Shown here piece after piece: positions 18,945 to 27,957 of a DNA stretch of 64,000 nucleotides. Numbering within the stretch: position 1 is the first letter of the stretch; each line of letters starts with the position of its first letter. Made by a program: the position numbers and the translations under genes. The DNA lies in NCBI GenBank assembly GCA_017410605.1, contig JAFQQN010000015.1, positions 97,699 through 161,698 on the forward strand, in the 5' to 3' direction. The stretch is from Clostridia bacterium. GTDB lineage: Bacteria; Bacillota; Clostridia; Oscillospirales; Acutalibacteraceae. Below the pieces are notes generated by a model that was not told the origin of the DNA, did no database searches, and saw only the letters and a program-made list of their open reading frames with translations.

Positions 18945-20087
18945 TTATTTATTTTCGTTTAATTCTTTAGTGTGCTTGTCCATAAGAATCTTAATTTTGT
19001 CTGCAGGGTTGAGCAACTGACTAATAGAATTATCATAATTAAGGGTATCAATAATATAAGCTATGTATTTAGAAAGGTCAACGTTACAATACCATTCGCG
19101 GTTTAAAAGCTCGGGATTTGAATAGATAAGGTTTGTGGTGAATACTTTATCTATAAGGCCGTTTTTATAATATTCATCAAACTTCTCAAGACCTTCAACA
19201 AAAAGACCGAAGGTTGTGAAAACAAAAATTCTGTTAGCTCCCTTTGCTTTAAGCTTTTCGGCAATATCTAAAATAGATTCACCGGAAGAAATCATATCGT
19301 CAACTATAATAAGGTCTTTACCTTCAACATTTTTTCCTAAAAATTCGTGGGCTTCAATGGGGTTGCGGCCGTTAACCAATACAGAATAGTTTCGGCGTTT
19401 ATAGAACATACCAAGTTCCAAACCTAAAACAGAAGAATAATAAATACATCTTCCCATACCGCCCTCGTCGGGGGAAACTATCATTGTGCGATCGCGGTCA
19501 ATAACAATATCGGGAACGTTTTTAACGAGCGCTTTAATCATTTGGTAGGTGGGCTGAACATTGTCAAACCCGCCAAGAGGAATAGCATTTTGAACACGTG
19601 GGTCGTGGGCATCAAAGGTAATAATGTTTGAAACGCCCATAGAAATAAGCTCTTGAAGTGCCATTGCACAGTCTAAAGATTCTCTGGAGGTGCGACGGTG
19701 TTGACGGCCCTCGTAAAGCATAGGCATAATAACGGTTATTCTTCTGGCTTTACCGCCGAGAGAGGCAATAACACGCTTAAGGTCTTGGTAATGGTCATCT
19801 GGGCTCATTGGTACGGTCTGCCCATACATTTTGTATGTAACACCGTAATTATAACAGTCGCAGATAATATAAACATCAAGACCGCGGGCTGTGTGATTAA
19901 AAACAGCCTTGCCTTCGCCTGTTCCAAAACGCGGACAACTTGCCTGAACAATAAATGAATGTTCGTCGGGAGTTTCGCGCCATTGTGTCAAATAATAATC
20001 AACCTTTTTTGAAAGGTCCTCGCAACCCCTCATGCTGACAATCGCCAAATCTCCAAAAGGGGTGTGTTTAAAAGAAATTGAAGCCAT
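18945..20087 (-). CDS. prs: Ribose-phosphate pyrophosphokinase, long form
   Basis: Makes PRPP from ribose 5-phosphate and ATP for nucleotide, His and Trp synthesis. The PRPP-binding loop is DLIIVDDMISSGESI near residue 277. The ribose-phosphate/ATP region includes GRQHRRTSRES and TFDAHDPRVQNA. At 380 residues it is about 60 longer than the usual 310-320, with extra N-terminal sequence and an extended C-terminus that includes SQLLNPADKIKILMDKH. AGGTAGATATT precedes the ATG. It is monocistronic and divergent from thyX. Confidence 0.92.
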   Translation of the reverse strand: MASISFKHTPFGDLAIVSMRGCEDLSKKVDYYLTQWRETPDEHSFIVQASCPRFGTGEGKAVFNHTARGLDVYIICDCYNYGVTYKMYGQTVPMSPDDHYQDLKRVIASLGGKARRITVIMPMLYEGRQHRRTSRESLDCAMALQELISMGVSNIITFDAHDPRVQNAIPLGGFDNVQPTYQMIKALVKNVPDIVIDRDRTMIVSPDEGGMGRCIYYSSVLGLELGMFYKRRNYSVLVNGRNPIEAHEFLGKNVEGKDLIIVDDMISSGESILDIAEKLKAKGANRIFVFTTFGLFVEGLEKFDEYYKNGLIDKVFTTNLIYSNPELLNREWYCNVDLSKYIAYIIDTLNYDNSISQLLNPADKIKILMDKHTKELNENK

Positions 20088-20197
20088 AATATCTACCTCC
20101 GAGAAATTACTACTATATATATTAACATAATATTATACTTTTGAAAAGACTAAAATTTAAAAATTTAAAAAATTTGACAATTATCTACAAATTATAA

Positions 20198-20226
20198 TTG
20201 ATATCAGCCTGAATGTTTGATATAAT
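20198..20226 (+). promoter_or_regulatory. Promoter of thyX operon
   Basis: TTGATA (20198-20203) and consensus TATAAT (20221-20226) are separated by 17 nt. The ATG of thyX follows a GAGGTG site 44 nt downstream. Confidence 0.78.
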
Positions 20227-20269
20227 GTTATTTGTTAAGATATATATTAATATTTATTGAGGTGTTTTT

Positions 20270-21046
20270 ATGGCTAAGGTAACATTACTTGCATATACTC
20301 CTTCCCCTGAAAATGTTGTAGCTGCTGCTGCAAAGCTTTGCTATTCTTCTTCAAATATTGAAACCTTAACCGAAGGTCTTACCGAAGAAAAGGTTTCATC
20401 TTTTGTTGAAATGCTTTCGGAAATCGGTCACGAAAGCCCAATTGAACACGCTTCTTTCACCTTTGGAATAGAGGGGGTTTCACGCGCACTTTTAGCACAA
20501 ATAACAAGGCATAGACTTGCGTCATACTCTGTTCAAAGCCAACGCTATGTTAAAGAAAATAATTTTAGCTTTGTTACTCCACCTGAAATTGAGGCTGATG
20601 ACGAGGCTTTAAAAGCCTTTAATGATGCTATGAAATCAGCTGAAGAATCATATCATAAAATTGCTTCGCTTCTTTCAGCGCGATATGTTGAGGAAAATTT
20701 ACAAAAGGGTATGGATGAAAAATCTGCCGTCAGGGCTGCAGAGAAAAAAGCTATAGAAGATGCAAGGTTTGTTTTGCCTAACGCTTGTGAAACCAAAATG
20801 ATAATGACCATTAATGCCCGTAGCCTTATGAACTTTTTTAAGCATCGTTGCTGTAACAGGGCTCAGTGGGAAATTCGCGACGTGGCTGACCAAATGTTGG
20901 CTTTAGCTTTAAAGGTAGCTCCTGACCTGTTTAAAAAGGCCGGGCCGCCTTGCCTTAACGGTCCGTGTCCTGAAGGTAAAATGACCTGCGGCTTGGCAAA
21001 GGATGTTAAAGAAAAATATGCGAAGCTTAAAAACGGTGAAAGATAA
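20270..21046 (+). CDS. thyX: FAD-dependent thymidylate synthase
   Basis: Methylates dUMP to dTMP using methylene-tetrahydrofolate and FAD/NADPH. The ThyX signature RHRxxSxxxxSxR is present as RHRLASYSVQSQR near residue 79, and the dUMP site appears as NARSLMNFFKHRCC. The 258-residue length is normal. The thymidylate kinase gene overlaps its stop by one base (TAATG), giving a dTMP-to-dTDP operon that goes on with DJ-1, fau and mltG. Confidence 0.97.
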   Translation: MAKVTLLAYTPSPENVVAAAAKLCYSSSNIETLTEGLTEEKVSSFVEMLSEIGHESPIEHASFTFGIEGVSRALLAQITRHRLASYSVQSQRYVKENNFSFVTPPEIEADDEALKAFNDAMKSAEESYHKIASLLSARYVEENLQKGMDEKSAVRAAEKKAIEDARFVLPNACETKMIMTINARSLMNFFKHRCCNRAQWEIRDVADQMLALALKVAPDLFKKAGPPCLNGPCPEGKMTCGLAKDVKEKYAKLKNGER

Positions 21047-21711
21047 TGGGAAAGCTAATTGTACTTGAAGGTCTTGATGGTTCGGGTAAATCTACCCAAT
21101 TAGAGCTTTTGGCAAACAGCCTTGAAGCTAAAGGCGTTGATTTTAAAACTGTTTCTTTTCCTGCTTATGATTTGCCCTCCTGTGCCCCGGTTAAAATGTA
21201 TCTTGGGGGAGAGTTTGGTACATCACCGTCAGATGTGAACGCTTATGCTGCCTCTCTTTTATATGCTGTAGACAGGTTTGCAAGTTATAAAAAGGATTGG
21301 GCATTAGATTACGAGAATGAAAAAATAATACTTGCGGGAAGATATGTAACCTCTAATGCTATACACCAAGCCTCTAAGCTTGATAAAAATGATTGGGAGC
21401 CCTTTGTTGATTGGCTTTATGATTTAGAGTATAATAAGGTTGGTATTCCAAGACCCGACCTTGTGATTTACCTTAACGTTCCGGTTGAGGCTTCGCAAAA
21501 GTTATTGTCGGGAAGATATTCTGGAGATGATGCTAAAAAAGATATTCACGAAAAAGATGTTGAATATCTTAATTCTTGCCGTAATGCCGCATCATTTATT
21601 GCTGAAAAATCCGGTTGGCAGGTTGTGGAATGTTATAAAGACGGAAAAATGAGAACAAGGGAAGACATTTTAGAGGAAATTTTAAGAATTGTTGATAAGG
21701 TGATTTTATGA
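21046..21711 (+). CDS. tmk: Thymidylate (dTMP) kinase
   Basis: Phosphorylates dTMP to dTDP. The P-loop is LEGLDGSGKSTQLE at residues 7-20. The lid and base-recognition parts include YAVDRFASYKKDW and the helix GRYVTSNAIHQAS. Tmk proteins usually have DRY in that helix; here the acidic residue reads Gly. The 221-residue length is typical. It is translationally coupled to thyX (TAATG) and to the next gene (ATGA), so dTMP kinase is the natural reading despite the variant. Confidence 0.88.
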   Translation: MGKLIVLEGLDGSGKSTQLELLANSLEAKGVDFKTVSFPAYDLPSCAPVKMYLGGEFGTSPSDVNAYAASLLYAVDRFASYKKDWALDYENEKIILAGRYVTSNAIHQASKLDKNDWEPFVDWLYDLEYNKVGIPRPDLVIYLNVPVEASQKLLSGRYSGDDAKKDIHEKDVEYLNSCRNAASFIAEKSGWQVVECYKDGKMRTREDILEEILRIVDKVIL

Positions 21712-22253
21712 TATATTTGTTTTTGGCCGAAGGCTTTGAAGAAATTGAAGCTTTGGCAACGCTTGACCTTCTTCGAAGGGCAGAATTAGAGGTTGCTACT
21801 GTTGGTGTTGGCAGAAATATAGTTACCGGTTCCCACGGTATTAGCGTTGTAGCCGACGTTATGGACTGCGAAATTATGCCTGACGAAAGCTGTGAGTGTG
21901 TTATTTTACCAGGAGGAATGCCCGGTACACTTAATTTAGAAAAAAACAGCACAGTTCAAAACTTTGTAGACTATGCCGCAGAAAAGGGTAAGCTTTTGTG
22001 CGCTATTTGTGCCGCCCCATCAATTTTAGGTCACAAAGGGCTTTTAATGGGTAAAAATGCAATCTGCTATGACGGTTTTGAAACCCAGCTTGAGGGTGCG
22101 ATTATAAGCGATAAAATGGTGTGCCGCGACGGTAATATTATTACTGCCGCCGGAGCAGGTGTTTCAATAGAATTTGCTCTTGAAATTATCCGCGAATTTT
22201 GTGGTGAAGCTAACGCAAAAAGAATTAAGGACTCGATAAAATGCATCCAGTAG
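21708..22253 (+). CDS. DJ-1/PfpI family protein
   Basis: A 181-residue protein of the DJ-1/ThiJ family. The conserved Glu is in AEGFEEIEALAT, and the reactive Cys in the nucleophile elbow AICAAPSILG near residue 102. Related proteins act as glyoxalase/deglycase-type or stress proteins, and several were misnamed thiamine enzymes. It overlaps tmk by 4 nt and fau by 13 nt. The position inside a folate/thymidylate operon suggests co-expression, not a shared pathway. The exact reaction is unknown. Confidence 0.85.
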   Translation: MIYLFLAEGFEEIEALATLDLLRRAELEVATVGVGRNIVTGSHGISVVADVMDCEIMPDESCECVILPGGMPGTLNLEKNSTVQNFVDYAAEKGKLLCAICAAPSILGHKGLLMGKNAICYDGFETQLEGAIISDKMVCRDGNIITAAGAGVSIEFALEIIREFCGEANAKRIKDSIKCIQ

Positions 22254-22858
22254 ATATTAGAAAATATAAAATTGAGCTAAGAGAAAAGTGCCGTGAAAAC
22301 CGAAAAAATTTAGACCCTGTTTTAAAGGCTAAAATGGATGACTCTATAGCCGAGAGGGTTAAAAAGCTATATCAATATCGCTTTGCTAAGGTTATAATGG
22401 TTTATGTGTCAACCTCAATAGAAATTAACACCTTTAAGATTATTGAAAATGCCTTTAAAGACGGAAAAAGGGTGGCTGTGCCCAGGTGTATTCCCGAAAC
22501 GCGTCAGATGGAATTTCATTATATTACTTCCATTGACCAATTATCTCCGGGCTCGTTTAATGTTTTAGAGCCACCTGCTTTTTACCCGATTGTTACCGAT
22601 TTTTCTGGTGCATTAATGTTGGTGCCCGGTTTTGTGTTTGATTCTTTTGGCTATCGTCTCGGTTACGGCAAGGGATATTACGATAGATATATGTCTCGTT
22701 ACACCGGCGCGGCAGTAGGCCTTTGTTACGCTACCGAGCTAAGACGTCATATGTATCACGGGCGCTATGACCGTACTGTTGATACCTTAGTAAGCGACCA
22801 ATGGATAAGACGCTCTAAGCCTTCAAGCGCAAAGGGAAGAATAGGAGGAAGACGATGA
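22241..22858 (+). CDS. 5-formyltetrahydrofolate cyclo-ligase
   Basis: Converts 5-formyl-THF to methenyl-THF with ATP, recycling folate for ThyX upstream. The family signature RLGYGKGYYDRYM is near residue 147, and the N-terminal IRKYKIELREKCRENRK helix fits. It has 205 residues with an Arg/Gly-rich tail. The start overlaps the DJ-1 gene by 13 nt behind AAGGACTCGATAAA. The mltG gene starts within its stop (ATGA). Confidence 0.92.
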   Translation: MHPVDIRKYKIELREKCRENRKNLDPVLKAKMDDSIAERVKKLYQYRFAKVIMVYVSTSIEINTFKIIENAFKDGKRVAVPRCIPETRQMEFHYITSIDQLSPGSFNVLEPPAFYPIVTDFSGALMLVPGFVFDSFGYRLGYGKGYYDRYMSRYTGAAVGLCYATELRRHMYHGRYDRTVDTLVSDQWIRRSKPSSAKGRIGGRR

Positions 22859-24123
22859 ACGACGAAAAAAATAATGCCGAACAGGCTTTGCAAGAAAACT
22901 GTTCAGATAACGTGGCTCATAACGCGGCTCAACCAAGTTCCGATACTTCTTGCTTTGCGGCCGATGACTTTAACTATGTTATTGGCGACAATGGTTTTGA
23001 TATCGATAGCCTGGAAGCAAGTAACAGCGACGCACCAATTTTTAAAGCTTCGAGAGAGGCAAAGAAAAAACAAAAGGCTAAAAATAATGCCGCAAAGCTA
23101 CGGTCGGTTTTGTGGATTATTGTTATTTTTGCTGTTTCTATTTTATTGGCAGGAGTAATTTTACTTTTTGCCGTTGAATATTTGGGAATAACCTTTGGCG
23201 ATACGGCTCAATGTGTTGTAGAAATTGATAAAGGCATGGGTACTGCGCAAATAGCAGAAGAATTAGAAAACTCCGGAGCTATTAACAGTTCTTTAATGTT
23301 TCGTGTTTATAGCCGACTTTCGGGTAAAGATGGCAGCTATCAATACGGTGTGTACACTTTTTCTAATGAGCTTGGGTATAGTGATATTGCTCGAAAGCTA
23401 CAAGAAGAAGGAGCAACCGCTAAATCGGTGACCGTCACCATTCCCGAAATGTCCAGAATGGACCAGATTATGGATATTTTAGAGGAAAAGGGCGTTTGCA
23501 CTAAAGCTGATTTTCGTAATGCAGTTTTAAACGGCACATACGAGTTTGATTTTGTTAAAGAAATTCCAGAGGAAGAGGTTTATTATAGGTTTGAGGGCTA
23601 TTTATTCCCCGACACTTATGATTTTTATTGTTATGATTCTGCTGAATGTGCAGAACTTGCAATTTTAAAAATGCTTGAAAATACCAACAGTAAGCTGACA
23701 CCCGAGGTTAGGGAAAAAATTAAAGCATCGGGATATACCATTCACGAAGTGCTTTCAATGGCCTCTATTGTGGAGCTTGAGGCAAGTGCCTACCCCGAGG
23801 AAATGCCGAATGTGGCGGCTGTATTCTATAACCGCCTTACTTGGGATGAGCCGAAGTTTTTAGGTTCTTCGCCCACGGCAGAGTACCCCTTCGGTAACGG
23901 AAGATATAATACAAATGCGCCCGATGGTACCGAAGGTTTACCGCCGGGTCCATTGTGTGCACCAAGCCTTAATGCGATTTTGGCGGCTGCAAACCCTACA
24001 GAAAATTTCAGCGCAACATATTTTGTTACCGATTCTGATATGAAATTTTATTATAACACCTCTTATTCTGCACATATAAAGACAATAAACAACCTAAAAG
24101 CCCAGGGCAAGTGGTTGGGTTAA
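22855..24123 (+). CDS. mltG: Endolytic murein transglycosylase MltG
   Basis: Cleaves nascent glycan strands at the outer face of the membrane. A cytoplasmic N-terminus (about 80 residues, Asn/Ala-rich then Lys-rich) precedes one membrane segment, near residues 86-110. The extracellular LysM-like part and YceG domain follow. The catalytic Glu is in SMASIVELEA, and further signatures are YRFEGYLFPDTYDF and EGLPPGPLCAPS. It has 422 residues. It overlaps fau by 4 nt. Followed by a U32 protein, as in Bacillus yrrL-yrrN/O. Confidence 0.93.
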   Translation: MNDEKNNAEQALQENCSDNVAHNAAQPSSDTSCFAADDFNYVIGDNGFDIDSLEASNSDAPIFKASREAKKKQKAKNNAAKLRSVLWIIVIFAVSILLAGVILLFAVEYLGITFGDTAQCVVEIDKGMGTAQIAEELENSGAINSSLMFRVYSRLSGKDGSYQYGVYTFSNELGYSDIARKLQEEGATAKSVTVTIPEMSRMDQIMDILEEKGVCTKADFRNAVLNGTYEFDFVKEIPEEEVYYRFEGYLFPDTYDFYCYDSAECAELAILKMLENTNSKLTPEVREKIKASGYTIHEVLSMASIVELEASAYPEEMPNVAAVFYNRLTWDEPKFLGSSPTAEYPFGNGRYNTNAPDGTEGLPPGPLCAPSLNAILAAANPTENFSATYFVTDSDMKFYYNTSYSAHIKTINNLKAQGKWLG

Positions 24124-24149
24124 TTAATGCTTAATAAGGAGGTTTACTG

Positions 24150-25370
24150 ATGTTTAAAATTCCTGAGCTTCTTGCTCCGGCGGGTGATTTAACCCGTCTT
24201 AAAGCGGCCGTGCTTTTTGGCGCAGATGCTGTTTATCTTGCCGGGGAAGAGTTTGGTATGAGAACTGCCGCCTCTAACTTTTCTAAAGAGGATTTGAAAG
24301 AGGGAGTAGAGTTTGCTCATAAAAATAATGTTAAAGTTCATATAACCTGCAATACCGTGCCTCATAACGATGAAATGGAAAGGCTTCCAAATTACCTTAC
24401 CTTTTTAAATTCTATTGGTGTAGATGCAATTATTGCCTCTGACTTGGGTACTATGGGCTTGGTTAAAAGGTACGCCCCCGATGTTGAACTTCATGTTTCG
24501 GTCCAGTCGGGCATTGTTAATTACCAAACAGCCAACTCCTTTTATAATTTAGGGGCTAAAAGGGTTGTTCTTGCAAGAGAGCTTTCTTTAGAAGAAATTG
24601 CTGAAATTCGTCAGAAAACACCTAAAGAGCTTGAAATTGAAGCCTTTGCTCACGGTGCTATGTGTGTTTCTTTTTCGGCAAGATGCCTTCTTTCAAGCTA
24701 TATGACCGGAAGAGACGCAAATAGAGGGGACTGTGCCCAGCCTTGTAGGTGGAGTTATGCTTTAATGGAAGAAAAGCGACCGGGACAGTATTTCCCTGTC
24801 ACCGAAACCGAAAAGGGTACCTATATTCTTAATGCAAACGACCTTTGTATGGCTGAGCATTTAGATAAAATGATTTTAGCCGGTGTTGATAGTATTAAGC
24901 TTGAGGGTAGAGCAAAATCCCACTATTACACCGCCGCTGTTACTAATGCATACCGTATGGCCCTTGACAGTATAAATGTGGATAATATTGAAGACTGGGT
25001 TCTTCCCGAAGCAGCTAAGGCAGAACTTTCCAAAATAAGCCACCGAGGTTATTCCACCGGGTTTTATTTTGGTAGACCGGAAAATTCGCAAACCTATGAA
25101 AATGCAGGCTATGTGAGAGATTATGCTGTAGCCGCCATCGTTACCGGATATGAAGAAGGTAAAATTATTTGCGAAATGAAGAATAAGTTTGCTGTAGGAA
25201 CCGAGATTGACTGCTTAGAGCCAAGAAAAACACCCTTTGTTTTTAAAGTAGAGCAAATGTTCGATAAAGATAATAACGAAATTGAAGTTGCTCCGCACCC
25301 CACTATGATTGTTAAAATACCATATCCTGTTTCTGTTGCCGTGGGTTCTCTTCTTAGAATGAAGGGCTAG
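24150..25370 (+). CDS. Peptidase U32 family protein (TrhP-like)
   Basis: A 406-residue U32 protein. It starts ELLAPAGDLTRLKAAVLFGADAVYLAG and carries the U32 signature region around EAFAHGAMCVSFSARC. Cysteines in GDCAQPCRW may bind an iron-sulfur cluster. Characterised members (TrhP/YegQ; Bacillus YrrN/YrrO) are needed for prephenate-dependent hydroxylation of tRNA wobble uridine, and protease activity is doubtful. GGAGG precedes the ATG, 26 nt after mltG. A hairpin at 25389-25426 ends the operon. Confidence 0.88.
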   Translation: MFKIPELLAPAGDLTRLKAAVLFGADAVYLAGEEFGMRTAASNFSKEDLKEGVEFAHKNNVKVHITCNTVPHNDEMERLPNYLTFLNSIGVDAIIASDLGTMGLVKRYAPDVELHVSVQSGIVNYQTANSFYNLGAKRVVLARELSLEEIAEIRQKTPKELEIEAFAHGAMCVSFSARCLLSSYMTGRDANRGDCAQPCRWSYALMEEKRPGQYFPVTETEKGTYILNANDLCMAEHLDKMILAGVDSIKLEGRAKSHYYTAAVTNAYRMALDSINVDNIEDWVLPEAAKAELSKISHRGYSTGFYFGRPENSQTYENAGYVRDYAVAAIVTGYEEGKIICEMKNKFAVGTEIDCLEPRKTPFVFKVEQMFDKDNNEIEVAPHPTMIVKIPYPVSVAVGSLLRMKG

Positions 25371-25386
25371 TTTGATTATAAACGGA

Positions 25387-25415
25387 TTAACACCTCTGAT
25401 TTAGGGTATTATAAA
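25387..25415 (+). promoter_or_regulatory. Candidate PBP promoter inside the hairpin
   Basis: TTAACA (25387-25392) and TATAAA (25410-25415), spaced 17 nt, lie within the terminator stem-loop DNA. A transcript from here would start near 25422, leaving fewer than 10 nt before the ATG. Confidence 0.5.
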
Positions 25416-25429
25416 TCAGAGGTGTTTTT
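25389..25429 (+). terminator. Terminator hairpin overlapping the next gene's promoter and ribosome binding site
   Basis: A perfect 15-bp stem (25389-25403 with 25412-25426) has an 8-nt loop and runs into T5. It terminates the mltG-U32 unit. The GAGGTG Shine-Dalgarno (25419-25424) of the PBP gene is inside the right arm, and the ATG at 25430 follows directly. Confidence 0.85.
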
Positions 25430-26989
25430 ATGTTTGTAAAGCCTAAATATGAATATCAAGTTAGAATAATTGTTATTATGCTAATGCTTTTACTAATGGC
25501 CTTTACCGGTATTGTAAGGGTTGCCGCCTTGGCTACCGATAAAAGTTTTGAAAAATATTTAGATAATTTTGTAACGGTTCAGCTTGAAAGTGGAAGAGGT
25601 GACTTTTTAGACTGTAACGGTATAAAGCTTACAGGATATAATAAAAGCTTTTTAAACTTGTTTTTGCCTTGTGAGTCTGCAAAGAAAAAATTTTTCGAAA
25701 ATGCAACCGAACAGGAAAAAAAGGTTGGTGAAAATCGCTTTTTAAATAATAAACCGGCAACTTTAAGAAGAAGCTTTGAAATTTCGGGAGTGGGTGTTTA
25801 TTCTTTTGAGGTAAGTGACAGGTATGAGAACGATTTAGCTTTGCAACATATTATCGGTTATGTTAATTCTGAAAATAACGGTGTTGCCGGGCTTGAAAAA
25901 TGTTTTAATGAGAAAATTAAGGGTGAAGAGCCTCTCACAGCTTCTTTTAATATAAACGCTTTGGGAGAATATTTAATTGGCGCAAAACCAATTTTAAATC
26001 CTCCTACAGGACAAAAAAACATTAAGCTTACTATTGACAGAAAAATTCAAGAAATTGTAGCTGATTCAATGAAAGAGGTAAGCAAGGGCGCGGCGGTTGT
26101 TACAGAAATTTCTACCGGTAAAATTAAAGCTATGGTAAGTAAACCGCTGTATGATGTTGATAATATTGCTAAATATTTGAATGAAGAAAATTCACCCTTT
26201 ATTAACCGAGCTATCAACTGTTACAGTCCCGGCTCGGTATTTAAACCTATAATTGCGGCCGCTTTAATTGAAAATTCTTTTAAAGATTTTACACACAACT
26301 GCACCGGTGTTACAGATATTTCCGGCCTTGCGTTTCATTGTTATAATCGTGCGGGGCATGGTGAACTTGATATGTCTGAAGCTATTTATCATTCCTGTAA
26401 CTGTTATTTTTATAACGCTATCGGTCTTATTAAACCTATATCATATTTGAATTTAACAACTTCTTTAATGTTTACCACACCAATTAAATTGGCAGATAAT
26501 CTATTTTCGTTTTCGGGCAGTATGCCAACAGAAAGCTCGCTCAACAACAGTGCTGTAGCCGCAAATTTTTCTATAGGACAGGGAAGCGTTCTTGTTTCGC
26601 CATTGGCGATGTGCAATTTATATTCAGCCATCGCAAATGAGGGGGCGTATTATATACCTTCGCTTCTGGAAGACGAGCCGGGTGAAAAATGTTTTGTTAT
26701 GAGCAAGGGAACAGCGGCCGAGCTTAAGGAATATTTGTCATATGTTGTGTCTTTCGGTACAGGGAAAAAAGCGAACCCCGATAATATAACTGCGGCCGGA
26801 AAAACGGCTACTGCACAAACCGGTGTTATAAAAAACGAAACCGAGCTGAATAATGTGTGGTTTTGCGGCTTTTTTCCTAAGGAAAAGCCGAAATATTCAG
26901 TAACAGTTTTTATAGAAGATGCCGTATCGGGAGGCGATGAGGCTGCACCCGTATTTAAGGCAATTGCCGATGGTATTTATTTGCCATAA
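25430..26989 (+). CDS. Class B penicillin-binding protein (transpeptidase)
   Basis: A 519-residue membrane-anchored transpeptidase, with an N-terminal membrane segment at residues about 11-33. A short PBP dimerisation region contains FLDCNGIKLTGYN and NNGVAGLEKCFN. The transpeptidase domain has SPGSVFKP (catalytic Ser, SxxK), YHSCNCYF (SxN), and GKTATAQTG at K458 where most PBPs have KTGT. It resembles the FtsI/PbpA/SpoVD group but is short and lacks PASTA domains. No start upstream of 25430 is likely because the hairpin abuts it. A sporulation or elongation role cannot be separated from sequence alone. Confidence 0.88.
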   Translation: MFVKPKYEYQVRIIVIMLMLLLMAFTGIVRVAALATDKSFEKYLDNFVTVQLESGRGDFLDCNGIKLTGYNKSFLNLFLPCESAKKKFFENATEQEKKVGENRFLNNKPATLRRSFEISGVGVYSFEVSDRYENDLALQHIIGYVNSENNGVAGLEKCFNEKIKGEEPLTASFNINALGEYLIGAKPILNPPTGQKNIKLTIDRKIQEIVADSMKEVSKGAAVVTEISTGKIKAMVSKPLYDVDNIAKYLNEENSPFINRAINCYSPGSVFKPIIAAALIENSFKDFTHNCTGVTDISGLAFHCYNRAGHGELDMSEAIYHSCNCYFYNAIGLIKPISYLNLTTSLMFTTPIKLADNLFSFSGSMPTESSLNNSAVAANFSIGQGSVLVSPLAMCNLYSAIANEGAYYIPSLLEDEPGEKCFVMSKGTAAELKEYLSYVVSFGTGKKANPDNITAAGKTATAQTGVIKNETELNNVWFCGFFPKEKPKYSVTVFIEDAVSGGDEAAPVFKAIADGIYLP

Positions 26990-27003
26990 ATAGGCATTTT
27001 TTG

Positions 27004-27033
27004 TTGACAAATATACCCGAGATTTAGTATAAT
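27004..27033 (+). promoter_or_regulatory. Promoter of yicC-remA-gmk-rpoZ
   Basis: Consensus TTGACA (27004-27009) and consensus TATAAT (27028-27033), 18 nt apart. Confidence 0.85.
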
Positions 27034-27063
27034 AATAGAAAACAAAATTCGAGGGTGTTGCTT

Positions 27064-27942
27064 GTGGTTAAAAGTATGACCGGCTATGGTCGTTGTGAGA
27101 TTGTGAATGTTGGTACAACCTTTACGGTTGAAGTTAAATCTGTTAATCACCGTTATTTTGAGTTTTCTTGCCGCACTCCCAGAGGCTATGCTTTTTTAGA
27201 GGAAAAACTTAAATCTTTCTTTGCTTCTAAAATTTCTCGCGGTAAGGTAGATGTTTATCTGTCTATTGTCGGTCAAGAGCAGTCTGTGGGTGATGTTCAT
27301 ATTAATGAAGAGTTTGCCGCGCAATATATCTCGGCACTTAAAAAGCTTAAAAAACAGTTTGGCCTTTCTGGTAAGGTTAGCCTTGAAAGCGTCGCCTCAA
27401 ATAATGAAATTTTTGTTACAGAGCATAAAAAAATAAACGAAGAAGAAATATGGGTACAAGTTTCAAAGGCCTGTGAGGGTGCCGTAGAAGCTTTTGTTGA
27501 AATGCGAAAACAAGAGGGCGCTAAACTTGCAGAAGATGTTATTTCCAGAAGCAATTTTATTTTAGAAAAGGTTGCCTTTGTTGAAAAGCGTTCTCCCGAA
27601 ACGGTGGCTGAATACCGTGGCCGTTTAGAGCAAAAAATTAAAGAGCTTTTAGGCGATAAAACCGTTGATGAACAGCGTCTTCTTACCGAGGTTGCAATTT
27701 TTGCCGATAAGGTTGCAGTTGCAGAAGAAACCGTTCGTCTGCGTAGCCATATTGATCAGCTTAAAAAACTTATTGACGGTGACGAGCCGGTAGGCCGTAA
27801 GCTTGATTTTGTAGTACAAGAAATGAACCGCGAAACCAACACCATTGGCTCTAAGGCCCAAAACATTGAAATTGCTCACACCGTTGTTGAAATTAAGGCT
27901 GAAATTGAAAAAATTCGTGAGCAAATTCAAAACATTGAATAA
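27064..27942 (+). CDS. yicC: YicC-family endoribonuclease
   Basis: A 292-residue YicC/YloC protein, now viewed as an endoribonuclease. The family begins with SMTGYGR, found here at residues 3-9, and contains EVKSVNHRYFE. It ends with the conserved FVVQEMNRETNTIGSKAQN block. Start choice: GTG at 27055 overlaps the GAGGGTG site, while GTG at 27064 is 6 nt beyond it and gives MVKSMTGYGR. It is the first gene of a four-gene operon conserved across Firmicutes. Confidence 0.93.
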   Translation: MVKSMTGYGRCEIVNVGTTFTVEVKSVNHRYFEFSCRTPRGYAFLEEKLKSFFASKISRGKVDVYLSIVGQEQSVGDVHINEEFAAQYISALKKLKKQFGLSGKVSLESVASNNEIFVTEHKKINEEEIWVQVSKACEGAVEAFVEMRKQEGAKLAEDVISRSNFILEKVAFVEKRSPETVAEYRGRLEQKIKELLGDKTVDEQRLLTEVAIFADKVAVAEETVRLRSHIDQLKKLIDGDEPVGRKLDFVVQEMNRETNTIGSKAQNIEIAHTVVEIKAEIEKIREQIQNIE

Positions 27943-27957
27943 TTTGGTGGTTGGTTT

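Noticed and set aside
26980..26999. TGCC/GGCA hairpin with T6 after the PBP gene as a terminator
   Set aside because: The stem is only 4 bp and overlaps the stop codon, too weak to call.
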